From Paenibacillus sp. R14(2021) (lineage in GTDB: Bacteria > Bacillota > Bacilli > Paenibacillales > Paenibacillaceae), in contig NZ_CP080269.1 of assembly GCF_019431355.1 (NCBI RefSeq), positions 3,872,501 to 3,936,500 on the forward strand: 64,000 nt of DNA, in the 5' to 3' direction. Made by a program: the position numbers and the translations under genes. Of this stretch, positions 18,785 to 27,600 are shown piece after piece. Each line of letters opens with the position of its first letter. Within the stretch, counting starts at the first letter, position 1. The notes beneath the pieces are model-generated. The model did not search any database, had not been told where the DNA came from, and saw nothing but the letters and a program-made list of their open reading frames with translations.

Positions 18785-18813
18785 CAAGGAGCCCCTTCCA
18801 TAGGAGCTCCTTG
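18785..18813. terminator. Bidirectional terminator between MFS and MsrAB genes
   Basis: CAAGGAGC (18785-18792) pairs with GCTCCTTG (18806-18813). T-rich tails occur on both strands (TCTTCTTTAT and ATTTTTG), fitting its position between converging genes. Confidence 0.75.
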
Positions 18814-18842
18814 TCTTCTTTATCTGGTTCCCATTATACTTC

Positions 18843-19976
18843 TTATGCTTTTCCATTCTGGTCAAAAGCTTTGGCATAGCTTCCGTAGCCTTGGTCCGCA
18901 AGCTGATCCTTCGGTATAAACCGCAGCGCAGCAGAGTTGGTGCAGTATCGCAATCCGGTCGGCTCCGGTCCGTCATGAAACAGATGGCCGAGGGTGGAAT
19001 CCGCATAGCGGCTCTTAACCAGCGTTTCGACCGAGAATAAATTGCCGACTTCCTTATACACCACGGCTTCAGGCACTAGCGGCCGCGTAAAGCTGGCCCA
19101 GCCGGTTCCCGCATCGTATTGATCGTTGGAGCTGAATAAAGGCTCGCCCGAAACGATATCGACGTAAATGCCTTCCGCCGTGTTATCCCAGTATTCGTTC
19201 CGGAACGGCGGCTCGTCCTGCCCGCGCTGCGTAACGTCGTATTGAAGCTTCGTCAGCGACTTCAGCCGCTCTTCTTTGTTGAAATCGGTATAACGGTTCT
19301 CAATTGGCTTCACTTCGCGATCATCTCCCCACACGTTATTCAGAAACGCATCCCGGCCGGAATCGATCTCATTAAGCTTGTAGCTGATGGGATTCGTTCT
19401 GTAAAAGTCTTGATGCTCGGCCTCCGCTTGGTAAAACGCGGGCGCGGGTAAAATCTCAGTCACAAGCGGCTTGTCGAACTTGCCCCGTGCAGCCAGCGCC
19501 GCCTTGGATGCTTCCGCGAGCTGCTGCTGCTCATGGCTGCCATAGAAGATAACCGAACGGTACTCTTGGCCGCGGTCGGCGAATTGACCGGCTGCATCCG
19601 TCGGATCCGTGTTTCTCCAGAACACTTGCAGCAGCTGGTCGTACGTAATCCGGTTCGGATCGTAACGAACCTGCACCGCTTCGAGATGCCCCGTCGTTCC
19701 GGTAGACACTTCCTTATAGGTCGGTTCGTCCGTATGCCCGCCCGTATATCCCGTAACCACGCTCGAGACGCCGTCCAGCTTCTCGAAAGGCGCTTCTACC
19801 ATCCAAAAACAGCCTCCGGCAAACACAGCGGTTTCGTACGTAACCTTCGAATCGTCTGCAGCCCGATTCATGACCCCTTTCGCCTCCACGATTCCGTCCT
19901 GCTGAAACGCAGTATAGCTTACAAACAAGATTGCAGCCGCCAACGCAGCGGTCAGCATATATAGTTTCAGTTTCAT
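18843..19976 (-). CDS. msrAB: Membrane-anchored peptide methionine sulfoxide reductase MsrA-MsrB fusion
   Basis: A 377-residue bifunctional enzyme reducing both stereoisomers of methionine sulfoxide in proteins. An N-terminal hydrophobic segment (about 5-25) exports or anchors it outside the membrane. The MsrA domain (about 45-205) carries the catalytic AGGCFWMVE; the MsrB domain (about 235-365) ends in [11 protein letters not shown] with the catalytic Cys. A resolving CxxC zinc motif is not visible in MsrB. GGAGGTGA precedes the ATG. It follows a 35-residue membrane peptide gene by 44 bases, likely one transcript. Extracytoplasmic location points to repair of surface proteins. Confidence 0.93.
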   Translation of the reverse strand: MKLKLYMLTAALAAAILFVSYTAFQQDGIVEAKGVMNRAADDSKVTYETAVFAGGCFWMVEAPFEKLDGVSSVVTGYTGGHTDEPTYKEVSTGTTGHLEAVQVRYDPNRITYDQLLQVFWRNTDPTDAAGQFADRGQEYRSVIFYGSHEQQQLAEASKAALAARGKFDKPLVTEILPAPAFYQAEAEHQDFYRTNPISYKLNEIDSGRDAFLNNVWGDDREVKPIENRYTDFNKEERLKSLTKLQYDVTQRGQDEPPFRNEYWDNTAEGIYVDIVSGEPLFSSNDQYDAGTGWASFTRPLVPEAVVYKEVGNLFSVETLVKSRYADSTLGHLFHDGPEPTGLRYCTNSAALRFIPKDQLADQGYGSYAKAFDQNGKA

Positions 19977-20020
19977 TTCCCTTCACCTCCGCGGGGTCCG
20001 CTTCAGATGCGCCTATGCGC

Positions 20021-20128
20021 TTAGTAGTTCAAGAAACAATTGATTTCATAAAAAGAACCTACGGCCAACACTACGAGAAGAGTCACAATTACGATCCGCA
20101 ACTTCAAGCTGGTTTTTCTTTCTTCCAT
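20021..20128 (-). CDS. 35-residue single-pass membrane peptide upstream of msrAB
   Basis: A complete small ORF: a charged start (MEERKTSLKLR), one hydrophobic helix (IVIVTLLVVLAVGSF), and a short tail with one Cys (YEINCFLNY). AGGGAG lies about 12 bases before the ATG. It ends 44 bases before the MsrAB start with no terminator, so the two are probably co-transcribed. The single cysteine and membrane location suggest, but do not show, a partner or electron-relay role for the exported reductase. No family recognised. Confidence 0.6.
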   Translation of the reverse strand: MEERKTSLKLRIVIVTLLVVLAVGSFYEINCFLNY

Positions 20129-20284
20129 TACGTTCACTCTCCCTCTAACGAAAATAATCGCACCGGCAGCCGACCTCGCTTATCCTGCGATGCGCCGCGC
20201 AGCCTCGTCTGCTTTCTTGCCTTTTGATCTTACCAAGAATCGCGGGCAAACAAATCTGTTGAAGGTCATGCGTGCGCAGCAAAA

Positions 20285-20347
20285 AAGGCATTACATTCGG
20301 CCGCTGGGCATGACTTTTCTCATGCGCTATGCCAAAAGTAATGCCTT
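20285..20347 (-). terminator. Long-loop terminator of the LuxR-type two-component system
   Basis: AAGGCATTAC (20285-20294) pairs with GTAATGCCTT (20338-20347); the loop contains a second partial pairing (GGGCATGA with TCATGCGC). A run of six T follows on the minus strand, just past the regulator stop. Confidence 0.7.
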
Positions 20348-20351
20348 CGAT

Positions 20352-21014
20352 TTAACTGGAATGGCGAACTGAAAATACAGCCGCCTGCGTCCGGTCACGC
20401 AGTCCGAGCTTGGCGATCAGATTGGATACATGGTTCTTCACCGTACCCTCCGTAATCGACAGGGATTCCGCGATTTCCTTGTTATTCAAGCCCTGACCCA
20501 GCAGGGCGAGAACTTCCCTCTCCCGTTCGGTCAACAAGGCCAAGCCGTCCGGCTCTTCTTTGTTTACCATGTGCGATTTATCCGGATTCCATTCTGACAT
20601 TTTCTTCATTTCGCCAAGCAGCATCGCCGTGATGTCGGGCTGAAGCACCGTGCCTCCGTTGTATACCGTTTGTATGGCGCTTACGATCGCCTCTGACGGC
20701 AGATCCTTCAGCAGATAACCATGAACGCCCTTCTCAAGCACCTGCATAATCAAATCCGCGTCATCGAACGTCGTCAGAATGAGTATCTTCGTTTCCGGAA
20801 AATGCTTAAGAATCAATTCCGAGCCTTCCAACCCATCCATGCCCGGCATACGAATATCCATCAGCACCACATCCGGATGCAGCTCAACGACCTGGGAATA
20901 AGCATCCCGCCCGTCCACTGCCGTGCCCACGACTTCCATGCCCGCTTCCAAGCCGATAATGGTCGCAAGCCCTTCGCGCATGAGCCGTTGATCGTCCACC
21001 ACTAGAATCCTCAT
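20352..21014 (-). CDS. NarL/FixJ-type response regulator
   Basis: 220 residues: a receiver domain with VVDDQ, phospho-acceptor in VVLMDIRMPGMDG, and the lysine in YLLKDLPSE. The C-terminal LuxR helix-turn-helix (about 150-210) reads LTEREREVLALLGQGLNNKE and TEGTVKNHVSNL. GGGGAG precedes the ATG. It lies three bases after the kinase stop, so the two are translationally linked. No target gene is adjacent; relatives include LiaR, DesR and DegU-like regulators. Confidence 0.92.
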   Translation of the reverse strand: MRILVVDDQRLMREGLATIIGLEAGMEVVGTAVDGRDAYSQVVELHPDVVLMDIRMPGMDGLEGSELILKHFPETKILILTTFDDADLIMQVLEKGVHGYLLKDLPSEAIVSAIQTVYNGGTVLQPDITAMLLGEMKKMSEWNPDKSHMVNKEEPDGLALLTEREREVLALLGQGLNNKEIAESLSITEGTVKNHVSNLIAKLGLRDRTQAAVFSVRHSS

Positions 21015-21017
21015 CTG

Positions 21018-22298
21018 CTATCTCCCCATTTCTGCCGCGGAATACGGGAGGTTGATTTCAACCGCAAAGCCCGTGCGCCGATCATGCTTAACCTGCACGT
21101 CCCCGTTCCACTCTCTTGCTCGTTCTTGTAAATTGATTAATCCGAAGCCCGGCTTGACCTCTTCGGGTACCTCTCCGTCATTGCTGATGCGGAGCGTCAA
21201 TTCTTCGTCGGTGTACGCCAGCACGATCGCGGCCTTCTTCGCATGTCCGTGCTTCTGGGCATTCGTCAGCGATTCCTGCACCATGCGGTAAGCCGTCAAT
21301 TGAAGCTCACCCGACAATGCGACGGGGCTGCCCTTCACCTCTACGGTCGTCTGCACCTCTGCTAATCGGGTGAACTCCTGCGCAAGCTGTTCCAGCCTGT
21401 CCTGCAAGGACGTCGACTGAACTGGTTCCTCCCGGATCGCCCTGACCGAAAGCCGGATTTCTTGCAGCGAAGACCGAATTAACTCCTCGCAGATCAAATA
21501 CGTTTCCTCGCTGCGCTGCGGATCCCGCCTGCTCAGCTTGCGAGCCGCCTGCATTTGAACCAGCAGCGCCGTCAGCTTGTGACCTACCGTATCGTGAATG
21601 TCCCTTGCGATTCGAACCCGTTCCCTGGCTGCCGCCCACTCTTCGGTTTGAAGCGCGTAAGCCTGCAGCTGCTCATGGGATTGCTGCAATTGCCCATACA
21701 GCCGCACCGTATCTTTGCGCGCGCTCCGGTAGAAATTAATTAACACACCCACAATACCGGCGAAAACAATAAACGAACCGGTTGTAAAATAGCTGATTTC
21801 GTCAAATTTTCGATATAAATACCATTCGATGCTGCCCATCGTAATGACGTAAAGAATGAGCAGCAGCAGGCAAGTCAAGACGAGCACCCGGGTATTCCTT
21901 ACGAACATGAGAATGGCCAGCGCCGTAATTCCGATAAAGAGATGGTTAGGAAACTCTCCTCCGATGTAGACATACCCGTAGGAGGCCGACACCAGGAAAT
22001 CGATGATGAGCAGCTGAAACAGCCAGTTTCGCCGCTTGCTTGTCTTCACGTAGAACCGGTTCACGACCAGAAACGCGGCGAGCGAGAAGAGGATGAAGCT
22101 GACTCTCCAAAACAGCGCAATCGAATATTCGAAATAAAAAATGCCGGTCAGCGCCGCATCCAGGGCGAGCTTCAGCCCGAACACCCATTTCCATAACACC
22201 GGGTTCCACTGCACGCCGTCGCTCTCCGCACTGCCGGCGGATGAAGGCATATGAAGTAAAGGGTTCCTCGTTTCCGGGCTTCGTTTGGTTGGGTTCAT
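21018..22298 (-). CDS. DesK/LiaS-type sensor histidine kinase (HisKA_3)
   Basis: A 426-residue kinase with about five or six N-terminal hydrophobic helices (50-195), a coiled-coil region, and a HisKA_3 dimerisation segment with the phospho-acceptor His in ARDIHDTVGHKL near residue 235. A compact HATPase domain follows (SNDGEVPEEVKPGFGL, INLQERA). GGAGGTGAGC lies directly ahead of the ATG. The multi-helix sensor with no extracellular loop suggests membrane or intramembrane sensing, as in DesK. It is the first gene of a two-gene operon. Confidence 0.92.
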   Translation of the reverse strand: MNPTKRSPETRNPLLHMPSSAGSAESDGVQWNPVLWKWVFGLKLALDAALTGIFYFEYSIALFWRVSFILFSLAAFLVVNRFYVKTSKRRNWLFQLLIIDFLVSASYGYVYIGGEFPNHLFIGITALAILMFVRNTRVLVLTCLLLLILYVITMGSIEWYLYRKFDEISYFTTGSFIVFAGIVGVLINFYRSARKDTVRLYGQLQQSHEQLQAYALQTEEWAAARERVRIARDIHDTVGHKLTALLVQMQAARKLSRRDPQRSEETYLICEELIRSSLQEIRLSVRAIREEPVQSTSLQDRLEQLAQEFTRLAEVQTTVEVKGSPVALSGELQLTAYRMVQESLTNAQKHGHAKKAAIVLAYTDEELTLRISNDGEVPEEVKPGFGLINLQERAREWNGDVQVKHDRRTGFAVEINLPYSAAEMGR

Positions 22299-22428
22299 GC
22301 GCTCACCTCCATCGTGCTCATCGTGATTGATTCCATTAATAATGGCCCCTTAAACTTACCATGCCGGTTTTCACAAAATCAAACCTGTTCGTGTGCAGCT
22401 CACGCGTTCGGCTTAGCTACATGCAGCA

Positions 22429-22455
22429 AACCCAGTACCGGACCGGTACTGGGTT
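22429..22455 (+). terminator. Orphan hairpin
   Basis: AACCCAGTACC (22429-22439) and GGTACTGGGTT (22445-22455) form a perfect stem with loop GGACC, followed by ATCATTTTAT. No intact plus-strand gene precedes it, so it may be a leftover of a lost gene. Confidence 0.55.
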
Positions 22456-22566
22456 ATCATTTTATCGTCTGCGGCGGTCACTGCGCGAATAGGTGCAAGG
22501 GCTGCCTCTTGCTCCTATCGAATGTCGCATATCGAAAATCGAAAATCGAATAAGTCTCCGCGTACA

Positions 22567-22694
22567 TTATGAGCGCGTCTTATTCCCCATAGCGTACTTC
22601 TTGCCCCATTCCACCATGCTATCCAAAATCGGAAGAATTGCTCACCCGCATCGGTCAGCGAATATTCCACTTTCGGAGGCACCTCCTGAGGATA
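22567..22694 (-). pseudogene. C-terminal remnant of an HxlR-family regulator with a frameshift
   Basis: From 22694 leftward one frame reads YPQEVPPKVEYSLTDAGEQ, the signature of the HxlR winged helix. One base is then missing near 22637-22641, and the next frame reads ILPILDSMVEWGKKYAM to a TAA at 22569-22567. This second part matches the usual HxlR end. The N-terminal half is absent; the AT-rich thioredoxin gene lies about 30 bases away in its place. It is a decayed gene. Confidence 0.75.
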
Positions 22695-22726
22695 TCAACC
22701 GCCTTTGAGAAGAACTTAGGATATTT

Positions 22727-23059
22727 TTAACAAGTATCCCCTATAGATGTATATAGCTTTACTTTTTGGATTAATGAATCCCGACTTTGAAATCCTTCTA
22801 ATTTCTCTACACGATATCCGTCTTTGAATATGATCAAAGTTGGGATACTCGTTACACCGTACTCAACTTCCAACTCCTTTTCAATATCGACATTCACCCT
22901 TGCAATTATAGCTTGATGCTTAAATTTTCCCACCAATTCGTCAATGATCGGCAATTGCAACTTACAGTGTTCACACGAAGGTGCCCAGAACTCGACCAAT
23001 GTCACTCCCTGATCAATATACGCTTGAAAATTGCTTTTTATTAAAGAGATAGCTTCCAT
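22727..23059 (-). CDS. Thioredoxin-fold protein with CEHC active site
   Basis: A 110-residue thioredoxin-family protein. The active site is WAPSCEHCK (C29, C32) rather than WCGPC, and the cis-proline loop is SIPTLIIF. AAAGGAGG is eight bases before the ATG. Codon use is clearly more AT-rich than the flanking genes, and the gene abuts a truncated HxlR remnant, suggesting acquisition. It is divergent from an Lrp-type regulator, which may control it. It could act as a general or dedicated disulfide reductase; the partner is unknown. Confidence 0.88.
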   Translation of the reverse strand: MEAISLIKSNFQAYIDQGVTLVEFWAPSCEHCKLQLPIIDELVGKFKHQAIIARVNVDIEKELEVEYGVTSIPTLIIFKDGYRVEKLEGFQSRDSLIQKVKLYTSIGDTC

Positions 23060-23256
23060 GTAACAAACCTCCTTTTAATCAGTAATGTGTAAAATATTTT
23101 TTATTCCTGCCTGCTCCTCTGTGCTATAAATAAATATAGCTGCTCGACAAGTTGGTATAAGAGGATATAACTAAGCATAGAGACGATTACGAATAAACAA
23201 AATAAGTTGATGAAACGGTTTTCTGCTTCCAAGTTTCATGATGAAAGGATTAAATA

Positions 23257-23679
23257 ATGATGATTGATAATGTGGATCTCAAGATATTGGCTTTATTAAG
23301 GGAAAACTCAAGAATACAATGGAAGGAAATTGGTAAAGAAATACACATGACTGGGCAGGCTGTGGGAAATCGTATTCGAAGGTTAGAGGATTTGGGCATC
23401 ATTGAACAGTATACGATTGCGACAAATACGGCGAAACTTGGACAGCCTGTGACTGGATTTATTAACGTTTTTGTGGATGCAGCCAATCATCCAGCATTTC
23501 ATACGTTTTTCAATGCGGAAGAGGCGATTTCCGAAGTACACCGGATCAGTGGGGATGGATGCTCCTTTTTGTTGACCGCACACTCTGCCTCAAATGAAGA
23601 AATGGAATTACTTCTTGACCGCATCTTAAAATATGGCCACTATCGAGTTAACCTATCAATTGAAAAGTTAAAGTCCTAA
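23257..23679 (+). CDS. Lrp/AsnC-family transcriptional regulator
   Basis: 140 residues: an N-terminal helix-turn-helix (VDLKILALLRENSRIQWKEI, then TGQAVGNRIRRLEDLG) and a C-terminal RAM/AsnC ligand-binding domain with VHRISGDGCSFLLTAHS. AAAGGA sits about eight bases before ATG 23257. It is divergent from the thioredoxin gene over a 197-base AT-rich region, the classic arrangement for a local regulator. The ligand (amino acid or similar) is not predictable. Confidence 0.9.
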   Translation: MMIDNVDLKILALLRENSRIQWKEIGKEIHMTGQAVGNRIRRLEDLGIIEQYTIATNTAKLGQPVTGFINVFVDAANHPAFHTFFNAEEAISEVHRISGDGCSFLLTAHSASNEEMELLLDRILKYGHYRVNLSIEKLKS

Positions 23680-23724
23680 AGTGCTACTTGTCATATTCGC
23701 AAGGCACTTCTAAGCGCCAATAAA

Positions 23725-23771
23725 AAAGCGTTCCCGCTGCCGCTAGTTAATCGGCACGAAGGGAACGCTTT
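23725..23771. terminator. Bidirectional terminator between Lrp and flavoprotein genes
   Basis: AAAGCGTTCCC (23725-23735) pairs with GGGAACGCTTT (23761-23771) across a 25-base loop with its own small pairing. It separates two converging genes. Confidence 0.75.
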
Positions 23772-23786
23772 GTCATTGCCTGCCTC

Positions 23787-24323
23787 TTACACAGATGCAG
23801 GTTGCATGGATGTCACGAACTTCACATAATCAAGCGTGTTTTGAGCCAGCTCCTCGTCGCTGACACGCGTAACCCCATTCAAAATAAACGGCGTAATAAA
23901 CGTCGTGCCGATGTGGCTGCTCGTCGCTTTGAACGGCTTGGTCAGGTCATCCAGCGTATAATGGTTGTGGCCATCCGGTTGATACGATATCTGAGGTCCA
24001 GACGTCGAGATGGCGATTCCCCATTCTTTGCCGTGCAGCTTATCGCCACCAGGTCCATACGCCCAGCCATGGGCAAGCACGCGATCGAACCATTCCTTCA
24101 GCAATGCCGGCGAGCTATACCAGTAGAATGGGAATTGGAAGATCACGCGGTCATGCGCCTCCAGCAGCGCCTGCTCTTTCGCCGCGTCGATCTTAAAGTC
24201 GGGGTAGGCGGGATACAGCTGATGCACGGTAACCTCGCTTTGCTCCTGCAAGGCCTGCATCCACGATTTATTAATGCGGGACTGCTCGATATTCGGATGA
24301 ACGACGATCACTAGTGTTTTCAT
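23787..24323 (-). CDS. Flavodoxin-fold NAD(P)H-dependent quinone oxidoreductase (KefG/MdaB-like)
   Basis: 178 residues, full length for the family. The N-terminal strand and FMN phosphate loop are MKTLVIVVHPNIEQSRINKS; FQFPFYWYSSPALLKEWFDR is the hallmark flavin/substrate segment, and GPGGDKLHGKEWGIAIST the next. Members reduce quinones or modulate Kef potassium efflux. AGAGGAGAG precedes the ATG. It may be co-transcribed with a 57-residue ORF that ends 36 bases upstream. Confidence 0.88.
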   Translation of the reverse strand: MKTLVIVVHPNIEQSRINKSWMQALQEQSEVTVHQLYPAYPDFKIDAAKEQALLEAHDRVIFQFPFYWYSSPALLKEWFDRVLAHGWAYGPGGDKLHGKEWGIAISTSGPQISYQPDGHNHYTLDDLTKPFKATSSHIGTTFITPFILNGVTRVSDEELAQNTLDYVKFVTSMQPASV

Positions 24324-24359
24324 AAAATCTCTCCTCTCTTACTTAATGGAAGTATATCA

Positions 24360-24533
24360 CTAAAAGTTTGCGATGTTTACCCTCATGCAAATGATGGACT
24401 GTAATTCGTGACATGCATGTACGTTTTCCATTTTCTCAATCTTCCATTCGATATTAAAGAACTCATCCAATAGCTTCAGCCATGACGCGTCAATTTCCCA
24501 ATTCAACCAAAAAGTTGGACATGTTTTGCACAT
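24360..24533 (-). CDS. 57-residue small ORF rich in Trp and Cys
   Basis: Starts at ATG 24533-24531 with AGAGGA about ten bases upstream and ends at TAG 24362-24360. It encodes a CKTC motif at the N-terminus, then NWEIDASWLKLLDEFFNIEW and a helical lysine/glutamate stretch (KIEKMENVHACHELQSI). Amino-acid composition looks like a real protein. It precedes the flavoprotein gene by 36 bases. No family recognised; it may also be a decayed fragment. Confidence 0.4.
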   Translation of the reverse strand: MCKTCPTFWLNWEIDASWLKLLDEFFNIEWKIEKMENVHACHELQSIICMRVNIANF

Positions 24534-24565
24534 ATTATTGAATTCCTCTAGCTGTAATCCCGAAC

Positions 24566-24571
24566 TATAAT
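24566..24571 (+). promoter_or_regulatory. -10 element of the glycoside hydrolase gene
   Basis: A perfect TATAAT lies 54 bases before the TTG start. No good -35 is seen at standard distance (TTGAAT at 24538 is 22 bases away), so activator dependence is possible. A cre site follows directly. Confidence 0.45.
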
Positions 24572-24588
24572 GATTCCGGAGCGTGTCA

Positions 24589-24602
24589 TGTAAGCGTTCA
24601 CA
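24589..24602 (+). promoter_or_regulatory. CcpA (cre) site of the glycoside hydrolase gene
   Basis: TGTAAGCGTTCACA matches the cre consensus TGWAANCGNTNWCA at all 14 positions. It sits 17 bases after the TATAAT and 23 bases before the start codon, so CcpA bound here would block early transcription. Confidence 0.7.
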
Positions 24603-24624
24603 TGTAGGATTTGGGGGGATTTAA

Positions 24625-27600
24625 TTGATACAACGTTGGCTTAAAGCAGCCGCCTTAACTGCTGTACTCGCTTCTAGCTTGCTGCCTTTCGGCGCACCGA
24701 AGACGTTCGCCGCAGCGACAGCATCCAGCTCGGCGGTATCGATCGAGCAAACCGGAGAGATCGTTACGGCGACCAATGGCATACTTACGATCGATTACGA
24801 CCTATCGACGGGCAGAGGTAACTTCACTGCCGGCGCGACGCGCATCATGAGCGGCTTTTATTCCGATTACAGCGCCGTTGACACCGATACTAAAGCGGTG
24901 ACGCGCTTCAATTCGTATGACGCAGGCACAAGAACGGCGGAATGGTCCAATGTCGGCACTGACGGCACCGATAAATATGGGACAGGTCAGATGCTGACGC
25001 TTACCAACACGCTTGCTTCTGGCGCGAGCATGGTGCTCCATCTGTCCATTTACGAAGGCAAGCCTTTCGCCCTCGTAAGTATGACCGTGAATAATGCGAG
25101 CTCGCAGACCATCAGCATCATGGAGCCGGTGGCAGCGGATAACCTGGACATCGGCGACGGTGCAGATAAACGTATCTATACCGCTCCCTACAACAACAAC
25201 ACCGATTTCGGCGTTGCTCCGGTCAATGACTTCGGCTACAGCGAGAACGGCTACGATCGTCCGCAAGGTTTAACGACGACATGGTCTCCCTTCAACGGAA
25301 CGAGCTATTGGGTTGCCGCCATGTTCGATAATACGAACAAGCATGGCTTTATCGGGGGAGCTGCCACCACGTTTAAGTGGAAGAGCATGGAGTCTCTTAA
25401 ACAAGCTTCGGCTGCTAACGGTCCATTGACGGGCTTCTCCGTCTATAACGCCGGCGGCACGCAAAGCGGAACTTCCGTCGACTCCGACTTGTTCTTCCTG
25501 GGATACTACGATGATTATCGCGATGGCTTAGAGCAATACGGCAGCACGTATGCAATCGGAGATCCGAAGCTGTCATGGAACGATGGCGTCCCTATGGGCT
25601 ACAACACCTACTACACCTACTACGGCATGCCGACCGACGAGTCCATGCATGCGATGGTCGATTATTTTGCCGACAATTTGAAATCCCTGGGCTACACGTA
25701 CATGAACTTGGATTGCTGCTTCAAGGGTCCATCCGGTACCGGCACGAGCGAAGACTTCAAGAGCTACGCCGACTATGTACATAGCAAAGGCATGAAAGCA
25801 GGCGGCTACGAGGTTCCATTCGCCATCTGGTGGGATCTGTCCGAGCCCGTTCCAGCCGCTCCGGAATATACCTATGGCGACATTGCGCTGAAGGACGATA
25901 ACGGCGTTCCGATCAAAACGTATTTGAACACGTATATCGTCGACGCCACCCATCCGGGCGGTCAAGCCTTCATCCGAAACTTGATGCACTATTATTTCGT
26001 GAGCACGGGCTTCGACTACGTCAAGCTGGACTTTCTCGACTTCGGCATGTTCGAGGGCAAGCACTTCGATCCGAACATGAACGGCATTCAGGCTTACCGC
26101 CTCGGCATGCAAATTGCCCGCGACGAGCTGCTTACTGCCGATCGCGATATCTTCATCGACGAGTCCATCGCTCCGCTTCTTCCATCCGGCTATGCGCATG
26201 GCAGAAGATCGGGGATCGACACGACCATCCCGCTCCAAAATAACCTGTACTCGGGCATCGAGCGCCAGGCGCTGAACGCTGCGGCCTCTTGGTGGACGAA
26301 CGGAACGCTGTACCAGTACAACGATCCTGACATGGCAATTCCCGAGAACATCGCAAACGGCTTCTATAAATATCCGCTGAACGAAAGCCGTCTTAAATCG
26401 ACCATCGACTTCTTGGAAGGCGGGCACCTGATTCTCGGCGACAACATGCCGTTCGTCTCGGAGGATCGCTTCGATGCTTACCTGAACCCTGCGTTAATCG
26501 ATATCGCCAAGCAAGGCAAGGCGGCTAGACCGGTATCCATGACGAACATTACCAACAAGCTGGAGCATTCGCCGACTGTCATCTACTCCACGGATAATAA
26601 CGGCGATAAGCTCGTTGGGATGTCCAACTGGAACCTGAACGAATCGGCAGCGAACACAGTTACGTTCTCCGATCTCGGACTAAGCCCTTCGGCGACCTAT
26701 ACCATTACGGAGCTGTATAGCGGTACGAAATTAGGTACCTTTACAGGCAGTTACACCCGGACCCAGCAGAAAGGCGAGTCTGTCATTCTGCGGATCTCGA
26801 CAACGGCCTCCTCGCTTCCGGAGCCCTCGGAGAATCTCGCGATCGACAAACCGGCTGCTGCATCCTCGGAATACGATAATTATTGGTATGCCGCATGGAA
26901 TGCGAGAGATGGCGATGAAGGAACGCGCTGGAGCGCGGCAGACGGACAAGTGAACGATCAATGGCTCGAGATCGACTTGGAGGCCGAAACGGATGTCAAC
27001 CGCGTCATCATTAAGGAAGACGGCGGCGGCAATCAATACTTCCCGAATTTGACGTACACGCTTCAGTATTGGAACGGCACGAAGTATGTCGACATCACGA
27101 AAGGCTACACGCTGGGCGACAAGCGCATCATTGATTTCCCGACGGTCACGACCTCGAAGCTCCGGTTATATATGAACAAGAACCGGTTCCTTCCGTCGAT
27201 TAGAGAGTTTGAAATCTATAACGTACCAGGCAATACCGGAAACATCATCGATCAGGATGACAGCTCCGCATCGTATTCGAAGTATTCGGATATTCGTGCG
27301 ACTACGCAGCGGATGCAAACCTTCTCGATCACGTCGACCAGCTTGCCGAAGGTGGATTTCTACCTCTATGAGAGCTACGTAAACGACGTTCCGAAGGATA
27401 ACTACTACATCGATATCGTAGAGCTGGACGCCGATAACAAACCATCCAAGAAGCTATTCACAGCATCGCTGGCTTCAAATAACATTCCGGGCGATCCGAT
27501 GCCGTATTCCATCTATCCGCGGCTAACGGGCCTCGATACGACGAAAAAATACGCAATCGTGCTTCGATCGCCAAACACGGTCGACGACAACTCGACGAAC

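Noticed and set aside
22540-22549. Short ATCGAAAATCGAAAATCGA repeat near 22530-22550
   Set aside because: Only two to three units of a simple sequence with no link to a gene or operator.
25573-26427. A 284-codon minus-strand frame within the glycosidase gene
   Set aside because: Antisense to a well-supported catalytic domain, with no start signal.
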